Assembly: GCA_016710525.1 (NCBI GenBank)
Contig: JADJVQ010000024.1
Location: 49,052 to 113,051 of the forward strand
Direction of reading: 5' to 3'
DNA length: 64,000 bases
Origin: Burkholderiaceae bacterium
GTDB taxonomy: Bacteria > Pseudomonadota > Gammaproteobacteria > Burkholderiales > Burkholderiaceae_E
Position numbers and translations under genes: made by a program. Shown here piece after piece: positions 44,722-53,919 of the stretch. The notes under the pieces were generated by a model, which was not told where the DNA came from, did no database searches, and worked only from the letters and a program-made list of their open reading frames with translations. Within the stretch, counting starts at the first letter, position 1. The number at the start of each line of letters is the position of its first letter.

Positions 44722-44819
44722 CGGGCGCATGCTACCGCGGCGCGCCGGTGCGGGCCTATGGGCCACCGGTCGAAACGGCCCCGCCAGCGTACCCGTGCCA
44801 GGGTTGTTAGACTTCCCCC

Positions 44820-45545
44820 ATGCCCCCATCGAGCGCCATCTCCCGCCCCATCCACGCGATCACGCTGGATCTGGACGACACCCTGTGGCCGGTCCTGCCG
44901 ACCCTGCTGAAGGCCGAACAGGTCCTGCAGGACTGGCTCGCCGTGCACGCGCCCGCCACCGCTGCCCGCTACACCACCCCCAATCGCCAGCGGCTGCGCC
45001 AGACCCTGCTGGCCGAACACCCCGAACACGCCCACGACATGAGCTGGCTTCGCCACGAGATGCTGCGCCGCTCGCTGATCGAAGCAAACGAGCCTGCGGC
45101 CCTCGCCGACCCCGCATTCGAGGTGTTTCTGAGCACCCGCCAGCAAGTCACCTTGTACCCGGACGTCGCGCCCGTGCTCGAGCGCTGGTCGCGACGCTAC
45201 CGGCTGGTCGCCGTGACCAACGGCAACGCCGACATCGCCGCGATCGGTCTGGACCGGTATTTCCACGATTGCGTCAGCGCCCATCGGATCGGCTTCAGCA
45301 AACCCGATCCGCGCATGTTCCATGAGGCCTGCCGCGCCGCCGGCACCGCGCCGGCCGCCACGCTGCATGTCGGCGACGACTGGCTGCTCGATGTGCGCGC
45401 GGCGCGCCTGGCCGGACTGCAGGCGGCCTGGCTCAAGCGCCCCGATCTGAAGCACCCGCAGGCTGCCGACACCGCCGACGGCGGCGAGGTGGCGGCGTTC
45501 GAAAACCTGCATGCCATGGACGCCTTCCTGCATCCCGATGGCTGA
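44820..45545 (+). CDS. HAD-superfamily hydrolase, subfamily IA
   Basis: A 241-residue phosphatase-like protein. Motif I is ITLDLDDTLWPV, motif II VAVTNGNADI, motif III the Lys in GFSKPDPRMF, and motif IV HVGDDWLLDVRAARLAG. The small helical cap between motifs I and II fits subfamily IA. The substrate is unknown; related proteins include FMN hydrolases (YigB-like). The last 8 bases overlap the start of the RdhA-like gene, so translational coupling is likely. Confidence 0.92.
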   Translation: MPPSSAISRPIHAITLDLDDTLWPVLPTLLKAEQVLQDWLAVHAPATAARYTTPNRQRLRQTLLAEHPEHAHDMSWLRHEMLRRSLIEANEPAALADPAFEVFLSTRQQVTLYPDVAPVLERWSRRYRLVAVTNGNADIAAIGLDRYFHDCVSAHRIGFSKPDPRMFHEACRAAGTAPAATLHVGDDWLLDVRAARLAGLQAAWLKRPDLKHPQAADTADGGEVAAFENLHAMDAFLHPDG

Positions 45546-46566
45546 ACCGGTGCCCGCCCCGACGCCGGCCGATCCGGCGGCCAGCGATCGCGCCGCCGGA
45601 TTCGAGATCACCCCTGCGTTCGAGCGCTTCGCGCAACGCAACGACATCTATCGCCGGTCTTTCTGGGATCCGGCGATTCGCTCGCCCAAGACCGAGCGCT
45701 TCTATCGCACGTATCGCGAGCCCCTGGCCGAATGGCGCCGCGCCGACGGATTCACGCAGCGCGACTACGCGCTGCGCAATGCCGCCTGGCACGTCAGCGA
45801 TCTGTTCACCGAGGCCCGGCGCGATCAGGACCGCCGCGAAGGATTCAGCGACCCCTACACGCAGCAGCTGCCGCCGGCCGCCGAACGCCAGGCCTTCGAC
45901 TCGCCACAGGCCGCGGCACTCGAGATCAAGCGGATCGCGCTGGCCTTCGGCGCGGGCGACGTCGGCATCACCGCCCGGGACGAACGCTGGGTCTACAGCG
46001 CCAAGATGAGCGACATGAGCGGCATCGAACGGCCGGTGGACATCCCCGCATCGCTGTCGCAGGTCATCGTGATCGTGATGCCGATGGACCTGCCGCTGCT
46101 GCGCACCGTGCCTTCGGCCCTGTCGGGCGCCGCCACCGGCCTGGGCTACTCGCACGATACGATGACCCTGCTGGCGCTGACCCAGTACCTGCGCAACCTG
46201 GGCTATCAGGCGATCGCCAGCGCCAACGATTCGGCGCTGGCCGTTCCGCTGGCGATCAAGGCGGGACTGGGCGAATACGGCCGTCTGGGACTGCTGATCA
46301 CCCGGCGCTTCGGTCCCCGGGTGCGCCTGGGCAAGATCTTCACCGATCTGCCGCTCGCGCACGACACGCCCATCCGGTTCGGGGTCAAGGCGTTCTGCGA
46401 GGGCTGCCAGGCCTGTGTGGCGGGCTGCCCGGTCAAGGCCATCCCTGCCGGACCGCCGGGTCCGCCGCCCGCGGGCCCGTCCTATCTGCGCGGGGTGATC
46501 AAGTGGACGGTGGATGCCGAAAAATGCTTCGGCTACTGGGCGCCTGTCCGGCCACCGCGCGGCTGA
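45538..46566 (+). CDS. Reductive-dehalogenase-like iron-sulfur protein, C-terminally truncated
   Basis: A 342-residue protein resembling the RdhA/QueG superfamily of cobalamin-dependent iron-sulfur enzymes. Characteristic parts are RYFD-like ALEIKRIALAFGAGDVGITA, LGYSHDTMTLLALTQYLRNL, KAGLGEYGRLGLLITRRFGP and one ferredoxin-like cluster motif CEGCQACVAGCP. A second cluster should follow, but after EKCFGYW the frame ends (WAPVRPPRG), so the remaining Cys ligands and ~80 residues usually found are absent. No catalytic Tyr assignment is possible. Probably non-functional or specialised; the neighbouring MFS gene is also broken. Confidence 0.7.
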   Translation: MAEPVPAPTPADPAASDRAAGFEITPAFERFAQRNDIYRRSFWDPAIRSPKTERFYRTYREPLAEWRRADGFTQRDYALRNAAWHVSDLFTEARRDQDRREGFSDPYTQQLPPAAERQAFDSPQAAALEIKRIALAFGAGDVGITARDERWVYSAKMSDMSGIERPVDIPASLSQVIVIVMPMDLPLLRTVPSALSGAATGLGYSHDTMTLLALTQYLRNLGYQAIASANDSALAVPLAIKAGLGEYGRLGLLITRRFGPRVRLGKIFTDLPLAHDTPIRFGVKAFCEGCQACVAGCPVKAIPAGPPGPPPAGPSYLRGVIKWTVDAEKCFGYWAPVRPPRG

Positions 46567-46611
46567 TGTCACTGCCGCTGGGCACCGATCCGGCACCATG
46601 AGCAGGCGATC

Positions 46612-47709
46612 GTGAGCGAGCCCTCGGGCCGCGCGCCCGGCGAGACCCGCGCGCGCACCGGCCCGGTCGTGATGCTGGGCATCAGCCAGATGGTGGCCTG
46701 GGGCTCGTCGTTCTTCCTGCCGGCCATCCTGGCTGTGCCGATGGCGCGCGAGCTCGGCCTTGCCCCATCCACCGTCTTTGCCGCGTTCTCGCTGTCGCTG
46801 ATCGCTGTCGCTGATCGTGGCCTGGCTGCTGATGGGCCTGGCGATGGCCGGCGGCCTGCTCGAGGCCGCGTTCAGCACCCTGGTCGAACTCTATGGGCGC
46901 GAGGCCCGCCGCGGCATGACCGGCATCACGCTGATCACCGGCTTCACCGGCACGCTCTGCTGGCCGCTGACCACGCTGCTCGAGGCGCAGTTCGGCTGGC
47001 GCGGCGCCTGCTTTGCCTGGGCCGCGATGCATCTGCTGATCGCGCTGCCCCTGAACGCCTGGCTGCCGCGCGCCGGCCTGCGGCGGCGTCGGCCGTTGCA
47101 CAAGCTGCCGATTCCTCCGCGCCCGACCAGTCACCGCCGCTGACCCGGCCCGTGCTCACGACGGTGCTGCTGTCGTTCGCGTTCATGACGAGTTATTTCC
47201 TGAGCACCGCGATGGCCTCCCACCTGCCGCGTCTGATGCAGTCAGCGGGCATGTCGCTGGCGATGGCGGTCGCCGTCGGTGCGATCGTCGGCCCGGCGCA
47301 AGTGTCGATCCGCCTGCTCGACCTCGGGCCCCTGCGACGGGTCGCACCGCTGCGGGCGGCCCGCTTCGCCGCGCTGGCCCACCCGCTGGGCGCCCTGGTG
47401 CTGCTGGCCGGAGGCGCGCCGTTCGCGCCGGTCTACGCACTGATGTACGGCCTGGGCAACGGCATCCTGGCCGTGTCGCGCGGCGCGCTGCCCCTGGCCC
47501 TGTTCGGAGCGCAGGGCTTCGGCGCCCGGCAGGGACTGCTGTCGATGCCCGGCAAACTGGCCCAGGCGGGCGCGCCGCTGCTGTTCGGCCTCGCGCTGGA
47601 CCATTGGGGCAGCGCAACGCTGTGGGTGTCGTTCGGGGTCGGCGCGAGCGGCTGGCTGGCGCTCATGTGCCTGCCGCGGCCGCGATCCACGGCGATCCCA
47701 GCGGGCTGA
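46612..47709 (+). pseudogene. MFS transporter remnant with frameshifts and an internal deletion
   Basis: The parts of one major facilitator transporter lie in two frames. Frame 1 from GTG 46612 gives the first helix (LGISQMVAWGSSFFLPAILA) to FAAFSLSLI. Frame 2 then carries WLLMGLAMAGGLLEAAFSTL through AWAAMHLLIALPLNAWLPR. Frame 1 resumes at about 47130 with TTVLLSFAFMTSYFLSTAMA to the end. A 13-bp tandem duplication at 46791-46816 accounts exactly for the first shift. Even when repaired, roughly 45-60 residues usual for helices 2-3 appear to be missing. The gene is unlikely to make a functional transporter. Confidence 0.75.
46791..46816 (+). repeat. 13-bp tandem duplication that shifts the MFS frame
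   Basis: GCTGTCGCTGATC occurs twice in direct contact (46791-46803 and 46804-46816). Removing one copy joins FAAFSLSLI to VAWLLMGLAM in frame. Confidence 0.85.
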
Positions 47710-47750
47710 CCCGCCGGGACCTGCCGGGCATGCCACCCGCCACCGCGGGC

Positions 47751-48513
47751 CTACCCGAAGAATGCCTCGATCTGCTCGGCCACCCAGCGCGGCCGGGTGA
47801 CCGTGGGGACATGGCCGGCGCCTTCGGCCACCACGAGCCGCGATCCCTCGATCCGCGCGGCCAGACGCTGCGCCGAGGCCAGCGGCACGATCGCGTCGCG
47901 ACTGCCGTGCAGGATCAGGGTCGGCACCGCCAGCGAACCCAGCCGCGACTCGACTTCAATGCCTTCGAGACACTCCAGCATCTGGATGGCCGAATCCGCG
48001 TCGGACCGGTTGACGATGAGTTCACCCCAGGCTCGTTCGGCCGCGCAATCCTCTTCCGGCACACAGGCGTTGATGAAGGCTCTCATGGTCGCCTCAAAAT
48101 CGCTCTTGCAGCCGGCGACCAGGCGGTCGGTCGCGGGCGTTCGGTCACCCGAGGTCCGACCGTCGACGATCACCAGGCCATCGACCCGGTCCGGCCAGCG
48201 CAACGCGGCCTCGAGCATCACCAGCGCGCCCATCGATTCTCCGGCCAGCACGCAGGAGTCGATGGACAGCGCATCCAGCACGCGCAGCAGATCGTTCGTC
48301 AGTGCCTCGAAGGTGATGCGCGGCGCGCGGTGGCGCGACGCGCCGCTGCCGCGGTGGTCGATCGCCACGGTCCGCCACGAGCGGCTCAGGATCTCGAAGG
48401 GGTCCGCTCCACAGCTCGCCGCTGCCGACCCAGCCGCCGTGACCGACGAGTGTTCGCGGCCCGGCGCCATGGGCATTGACCATCAGATCGGCATCATCGA
48501 ATTTCAGGTACAT
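47751..48513 (-). CDS. Alpha/beta hydrolase, frameshifted
   Basis: About 253 residues after repair of one frameshift. The N-terminus (MYLKFDDADLMVNAHGAGPR, then VGHGGWVGSGELW with the oxyanion GGW) starts at ATG 48513 with GAGG upstream. After the break come FEILSRSWRTVAIDHRGSG, the nucleophile elbow LAGESMGALVML, PTLILHGSRDAIV and the catalytic His in GAGHVPTV. An extra base in the GGGG run at 48399-48402 explains the shift exactly. It resembles small esterases or C-C hydrolases; the substrate is unknown. Confidence 0.8.
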
Positions 48514-48783
48514 GAGATCGCCTCGGGAGCGTGTTGGGGTCAGGGCCAGCGTAAGCGCGCCCGCCGCTCCGCGCACGAGACGGTTGTCCCGCTGCGCCCC
48601 GCGTGACCGCTGCATCGGACCATCTGCCGGGACAAGTGTCCCGAGCCGAGGGTCGCAAGGCCATTCGACGAACGCCGCGTGCCGGAAACCGCCCATCGCG
48701 CCCGCCCGCCTTCCCCGTGCAATTGACGGTCGTCTGAACTTGGGCGACCGTACAGCGCTCCCTTTCAACGCTCGGAACCGCAC

Positions 48784-50527
48784 ATGGCGCTCTACGATCG
48801 AGTCATCAGGAACGGCATGATCATCGACGGCACACGCGTGCCGCGCTATCGGGCCGACATCGCCATCAAGGACGGCCTGATCGCGCGCATCGGCCTGATC
48901 GACCCTGCGACGGCCGATGAGGTCATCGACGCCACCGGCCTGATCGTCGCGCCCGGCTTCATCGACCTGCACACCCACTACGACGCGCAGGTGTTCTGGG
49001 ATCCCCTACTGCACGCTGTCGAGCTGGCACGGCATCACCTCGGTCGTGATCGGCAACTGCGGCTTCGGCTTCGCGCCGGTGCGCCCCGAGATGCGCGAGC
49101 GCTCGATGCTGTCGATGACCCGGGTCGAAGCCATCCCGCTGGCCTCGATGGCCGCAGGCATGCCCTGGGACTGGGTGACATTTCCCGAGTTCCTGGACAG
49201 CGTCGAACGCACGCCCAAGGCGGTCAATATCCTGCCCTACGTGCCGGTCGGCACGCTGCTCACCTGGGTGCTGGGCTTCGACGATGCCAAGGCCGGACGC
49301 CGTCCCACCGATGCCGAGCACGCGGAACTGCGCCGCCTGCTCAACGAGGCCATGGATGCCGGCGGCTGCGGCTGGTCGGCGCAGCGCATGCTGCCCGACG
49401 GGCCGGCGTCGGTGCAGCGCGATTTCGACGGCTCGCCGATGCCCACCGATGTGATGCATGACGACACCTGCCGGGAACTGGCCGGGGTCCTGCGCGATCG
49501 CAACGACGGCTTCATGCAGATGCTGATGATCTCGGGCGACAACAAGCGTGACCAGGCTTTCTACGAAGAAATGGCGCAGATCAGCGGGCGTCCGATGATC
49601 ATGAATGTCGTGCAGGCATTCGACCACCGCCCCGAGATCCATCGCCGGGTGCTGGCGTGGCTCAAGCGCTGCCGCGAACGCGGCATCCGGGTGATCGGCC
49701 AGGGTCTGACCACCGATGCCGGCTTCTCGTTCACCTTCGAAGAATGGAACCTGTTCGACGACTCCGAAGCATGGCGCGAGGCGACCACCGGCACACGGGC
49801 GGAACGGCTGCGCAAGCTGGGCGATCCGGCGCGCCGGCAGGCGCTCAAGGACCAGATGCCGGCCACCGCAACCGGCCCGCTGCCCGGCATCGTGATCACC
49901 GGCCCGGTGCTCGAGAAGAACCGCCCCTGGCTCGACCACACGCTGGCCCTGGCTGCGCAGAAGATGGGCAAGCACCCGGTGGACGTGATGCTCGACATGG
50001 CCGTCGAAGAAGACCTGAAGACCGAGTTCTTCGCCGCGCCACCCAACGGCAGCATCGAGAACCTGCGGGAGATCGTCGACGATCCCTACGTGCTGTTCGG
50101 GGTGTCCGACGGAGGTGCCCACACCAAATTCCTGACCGCCGGGCGCTACCCCACCGAGACCCTGTGCAAGATCGTGCGCCAGCATCAGATGATCTCGCTC
50201 GAGGAGGCGCACTGGCGGCTGTCGGCGCTGCCTGCGCAGGTGGCGGGCTTTCGCGATCGCGGCGTGCTGCGCGAAGGCGCGCCGGCCGATGTGATCGTCT
50301 ATGACTTCGATCGGCTGCAGGTGCTGCCCGAAGAAATCGTCCATGACCTGCCGGGTGGGGAATGGCGGCGCATCCAGCGCGCCGCCGGCTATCGCTGGGT
50401 GCTGGTCAATGGCGAGGTCACCATTCGCGATGACACCCAGACCGGCGCGCACTCCGGGGCGCTGCTGCGCCACGGCAGCGCGCGGGCGCCCGAACCCGTT
50501 CCGTCCTCCCTGAAAGCGCCCGCATGA
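48784..50527 (+). CDS. Amidohydrolase, N-acyl-D-amino-acid deacylase-like, frameshifted
   Basis: About 580 residues after repair of one frameshift. The N-terminal frame has YDRVIRNGMIIDGTRVPRYR and the metal-binding GFIDLHTHYDAQVFWDP. The rest continues as YCTLSSWHGITSVVIGNCGF, with later FGVSDGGAHTKFLTAGRYP. An extra C in the CCCC at 49003-49006 explains the break, and removing it restores DPYCTLSSWHGIT. The family hydrolyses cyclic or N-acyl amides; the substrate is unknown. The stop overlaps the start of the Ldh2-type dehydrogenase, so the two may form a pathway. Confidence 0.85.
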
Positions 50528-51600
50528 CGATCCTCGCGAACCCCGAACGCCTGCAGGCATTCATCTCATCGATCTTCACCACCAGCGGCAGTTCCGCCAG
50601 CGAGGCCGAGCAGATCGCCAGCCATCTCGTCGGCGCCAACCTGGCCGGCCACGACAGCCACGGCATCGGCCTGATTCCCGCGTACCTGGCGCATCTCGAG
50701 GCCGGCCTCGTGCGTCCCAACCAGGTGCCCGTGCGGATCGGGGGCGTCGGACCATTCGCCGTGTTCGATGGCCAGATGGGCTACGGTCAGCCGATCACCA
50801 ACGCCGTGATGGCGCAGGCGGCCGCCATCGCCAAGGACATCGGCGTGGCCCTGATCACGCTGCGCAATGTCCAGCACGTGGGACGCGTCGGCACCTACGC
50901 CGAAGCACTCGCGGCGCAGGGCCTGATGTCGATCCATTTCGTCAACGCGATCTATGACGAGCCCTGCGTGGCGCCGTTTCGCGGCAGCGATGCGCGCCTG
51001 ATGACCAATCCGGTCTGCATTGCCATTCCCGGCTCGCGGCCGGTGCTGCTCGACTTCGCCACCTCGGGCATCGCCATGGGCAAGGTGCGCGTCGCCTACA
51101 ACAAGCAGGAACCGCTGGCCCTGGGCCGCCTGATCGACTCTGCGGGCCAGCCGACCACCTCGCCCAAAGTGCTGTTCGAAGACCCCAAGGGCGCGCTGCT
51201 CCCCTTCGGAGAGCACAAGGGCTGGGGCCTGGCCTTCGTCGCCGAGATCCTCGGCGGCGCGCTGGCGGGAGGGCCGACCGCGGCCGACGCGGCGGGCCGC
51301 AAGCGCGGCCTGGTCAATGGCCTGTTTTCGATCGTGCTCGAGCCCGGTCGGCTGATCGATGGCGGCGGCTTCGATGACACGGTGGCGCAGCTGACCGACT
51401 ATGTGAAGGCGTCGCCCGCCGCCGACCCGGAGCGGCCGGTGCTCGTGCCGGGCGAGCCCGAGCGCGAATCGCGGGCACAGCGCGGACGCGACGGCATTCC
51501 GGTCGACCCGGCCACCTGGAAGCAGATCTGCAGCCGCGCCCGAGGGCTGGGCCTGGTGCCGCCCGAGTTCACCTCGGACGCCCCGGCGCAGCGCCCCTGA
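50524..51600 (+). CDS. Ldh2/malate-type NAD(P)-dependent dehydrogenase
   Basis: A 358-residue oxidoreductase of the Ldh2/YlbC/ureidoglycolate dehydrogenase family, with its non-Rossmann fold. Diagnostic segments are HLVGANLAGHDSHGIGLIPA with the catalytic His, VRNVQHVGR-type TLRNVQHVGRVGTYAE, MTNPVCIAIPGSRPVLLDFA and GEHKGWGLAFVAEILGGAL. It interconverts a 2-hydroxy acid and a 2-oxo acid. Coupled by ATGA to the amidohydrolase, it may oxidise the released product; that link is inference. Confidence 0.92.
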   Translation: MTILANPERLQAFISSIFTTSGSSASEAEQIASHLVGANLAGHDSHGIGLIPAYLAHLEAGLVRPNQVPVRIGGVGPFAVFDGQMGYGQPITNAVMAQAAAIAKDIGVALITLRNVQHVGRVGTYAEALAAQGLMSIHFVNAIYDEPCVAPFRGSDARLMTNPVCIAIPGSRPVLLDFATSGIAMGKVRVAYNKQEPLALGRLIDSAGQPTTSPKVLFEDPKGALLPFGEHKGWGLAFVAEILGGALAGGPTAADAAGRKRGLVNGLFSIVLEPGRLIDGGGFDDTVAQLTDYVKASPAADPERPVLVPGEPERESRAQRGRDGIPVDPATWKQICSRARGLGLVPPEFTSDAPAQRP

Positions 51601-51657
51601 GCGGCGGGCCCGGCTCCGCCGATCCGCCCGGCCGGACATCGCGCTCCGCGATCCCGC

Positions 51658-52572
51658 TCAGGGGGTTCGCAGGCCGGTCTCGATCGAATCGGCAAATTCG
51701 CGCATCAGCGCGAGCACCTGATCGGGCTGCTCGCGAATCACGAAATGTCCCGCCTGTTCGATGAAATGCAGCCGGGAGCCCGGCAGTCGGGCAGCCAGGT
51801 CCCGCGCATTCGCGGCGGTGCCGTTGCCGTCCTCCGAACCATAGATCAGCAGTGCGGGCGCGCGCGCGCTGCCCCAGTAACTGGCCGAGGGCGCAATGCG
51901 CATGTCCCAGCTGGCCGCCGCCCGCTCGGCCTGCGAGGACAGCTGGCTCCACTGCAGTTCGCAAAGGGCGCGAAACGCCTCGGGCTGGCGTGTCGAGAAG
52001 CCCTTGGCGCAATAAGCGGCCTCCAGCGCCGTCTGCCATCGGGCCCGGTCGCCGGCGCGGCCGGCCTCGCGCAGCTGCTGCAGCACCATCGGCGGCACGG
52101 TGGCGGGAAACTGGCCGCCGGTGCCGCAGACCACCAGGCCGGCCACCCGATGCGGGTAGTCGCGCGCGAAGACCTGCGCGACCCGCCCTCCCCAGGCATG
52201 CCCCGCGACGATCACTCGTTCGATCTGCAGATGGTCGAGCAGCGCCGCCGCATCAGCCGCGACATCGAGCAGCGAGAACGGGCCGTCGGCACGGGTTGCG
52301 CCGACATTGCGCTGGTCCATGCGCACCACCGTCGCCCCGCGCGCCAGGCCCTCGGCCAGCCCGTCCCAGAACTGCATGGGCAGAGAAGCGCCGTTGAACA
52401 GAAGCCAGCAGGGCGAGCCCTGGCCGTCGATCCGGTAGGCCAGCTGCACGGTGTGCTGAATACGCAGCCGGGTTTCAGTCGCCGGCTTGCCGGCGGGCCT
52501 GCCGGCAGATTTGCCGGCAGGCGGGCCCGCGGGCGGGGGTTCGGGCGGGCCGGTCATCGGCAGGCGGATCAT
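51658..52572 (-). CDS. Alpha/beta-hydrolase-fold protein with Ala at the nucleophile
   Basis: A 304-residue alpha/beta-hydrolase-fold protein. The oxyanion region is LLFNGASLPMQFWDG, followed by VVRMDQRNVGATRA. The nucleophile elbow reads VIVAGHAWGGRVAQVF, where the family has G-x-S-x-G; the codon is GCC, so Ser is replaced by Ala. The acid (LLIYGSEDGNG) and His (EQAGHFVIREQ) sites are present. Esterase activity is therefore doubtful; the fold may bind a ligand. The N-terminal ~35 residues are Pro/Gly/Ala rich with GPPAGKSAGRPAGKPA repeats. The start could also be 52556. Confidence 0.88.
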   Translation of the reverse strand: MIRLPMTGPPEPPPAGPPAGKSAGRPAGKPATETRLRIQHTVQLAYRIDGQGSPCWLLFNGASLPMQFWDGLAEGLARGATVVRMDQRNVGATRADGPFSLLDVAADAAALLDHLQIERVIVAGHAWGGRVAQVFARDYPHRVAGLVVCGTGGQFPATVPPMVLQQLREAGRAGDRARWQTALEAAYCAKGFSTRQPEAFRALCELQWSQLSSQAERAAASWDMRIAPSASYWGSARAPALLIYGSEDGNGTAANARDLAARLPGSRLHFIEQAGHFVIREQPDQVLALMREFADSIETGLRTP

Positions 52573-52715
52573 GGACGTCTTGTCGTTCGGGCGGGCGGGC
52601 GGTGGATGGTCCCCCTTGCCAGCGGTCCTTGCAAGCGGTGCGGGTTTCAGCGGCGCGGGTTTCAGCCATGGCAGCGCCCCGCCGCCGACCGCGAGCAGTC
52701 CGTAGAATCGACGCC

Positions 52716-53159
52716 ATGCCCACCCCCGTCCCGCTGCAAGCCTTCGCCTGGATCGCAACCCACCCCTGGCTGTACCCCGTGCTCGAAGCGGTGCACATCG
52801 TGGGCATTGCTCTGCTGCTGGGCAGCCTGGTCCTGGTCGAGCTGCGCATCTGGGGCCTGGGGGCAGACCTGCCGCTGCCGGCCCTGGCCCGCTTCGGACT
52901 CACGCTGAGCGTGGCGGGCTTTTGCGTGGCCGCGGCCAGCGGCCTGGTGATGGCCTCGAGCCAGGCCGGCGAGCTGATCGCCAACCGGGCGTTCCTGCTC
53001 AAGATGCTGCTGCTGGCCGCTGCCGCGGGCAATGCGCTGTGGTTTCACGGGCGCGGCAGCCTGGCCAGGGCCGACGGCCTGGCCAGGCTGCAGACCTTGA
53101 TCTCAACAGGGCTTTGGCTCGCGATTATTCTTTGCGGGCGCTGGATCGCGTACGCCTGA
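52716..53159 (+). CDS. Four-helix membrane protein (DUF6644-like)
   Basis: A 147-residue inner-membrane protein with four predicted helices (LYPVLEAVHIVGIALLLGSL, GLTLSVAGFCVAAASGLVMA, AFLLKMLLLAAAAGNALWFH, LQTLISTGLWLAIILCGRWI). A conserved His in helix one and Trp/His near helix three recall DUF6644-type proteins. It is 44 bp upstream of a DUF6152-like gene in the same direction, a pairing I believe is common in proteobacteria. Function unknown. Confidence 0.8.
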   Translation: MPTPVPLQAFAWIATHPWLYPVLEAVHIVGIALLLGSLVLVELRIWGLGADLPLPALARFGLTLSVAGFCVAAASGLVMASSQAGELIANRAFLLKMLLLAAAAGNALWFHGRGSLARADGLARLQTLISTGLWLAIILCGRWIAYA

Positions 53160-53203
53160 CCGGGCGCGCGAACGCGCACGCCCGAACTCCTGGAGGCAGT
53201 GCC

Positions 53204-53671
53204 ATGCACCGCAGAAGTTTGCTCGTCGCGCTGGCCGCCTGGCCGGCATCGGCGGCTTTCGCCCACCACGGCTGGAGCAGTTTCGATCAGGGCCGACCGC
53301 TCTATCTGGACGGCGTCGCGCGCAAGGTGGCGTGGCGCAACCCGCATGTCGAATTCGATCTGGAAGTCGTGCCCGACCTGAAGGTGCCTCCCGACCTGGC
53401 CAAGCGAGCGCTGCCGGCGCAGTCGGCCGCGGTCGATGGCGCGCGGCTGCTGGCCAGCGCACGCGTGCCGGTTCGCAGGGACAGGACATGGCGAATCGAA
53501 CTGGCGCCGCTCACCCGGATGCAAGCGTGGAAGGTCGCCCCGATCCGTGACGGCGATCGGGTCGCCATGGTCGGGTTCACCTTCGCCGACGAAACGGGCG
53601 AGCCGATCCTGCGAGTCGAATACCTGTTCGTCGGCGCTCAAAGCTACGGCCTGCGCTCGGGCCCGGCCTGA
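53204..53671 (+). CDS. Exported DUF6152-like protein
   Basis: A 155-residue protein. A signal peptide (MHRRSLLVALAAWPASAAFA) is followed by HHGWSSFDQGRPLYLDG, an N-terminal His-His motif of the mature protein typical of DUF6152, then AWRNPHVEFDLEV and a beta-rich domain. An N-terminal His pair after signal cleavage can bind metal, which is inference here. CTGGAGG precedes the ATG at 53204. It forms a pair with the upstream membrane protein. Confidence 0.85.
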   Translation: MHRRSLLVALAAWPASAAFAHHGWSSFDQGRPLYLDGVARKVAWRNPHVEFDLEVVPDLKVPPDLAKRALPAQSAAVDGARLLASARVPVRRDRTWRIELAPLTRMQAWKVAPIRDGDRVAMVGFTFADETGEPILRVEYLFVGAQSYGLRSGPA

Positions 53672-53919
53672 GCGGCGCCGACTATCGGTCAGATCGAGGA
53701 TAGAACGGCCGAACTGCACCAGCGCGGTGCCAGGGCCCGGGCCGGCCCTCGCCACGGTCGCTTTTGTACTGCAGCGCACACACGCCGACGACAATGGAGC
53801 GCACACTGATCAAATGGCCGGACCATCGCCGATCGGCATTCAGCGGGCGGTCCGCGAGAACCCGGTCGAGAAGGAAGTCCGACTCGATCGAAAGCACGGC
53901 AAGTGCAGAGGAAACAAAG

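Noticed and set aside
53672..53919. Longer N-terminal extension of the transglutaminase-like gene from 53764
   Set aside because: The extension is Arg/Ser-rich without homology, while the TTG at 53920 has a ribosome site and starts exactly at the conserved N-terminus.
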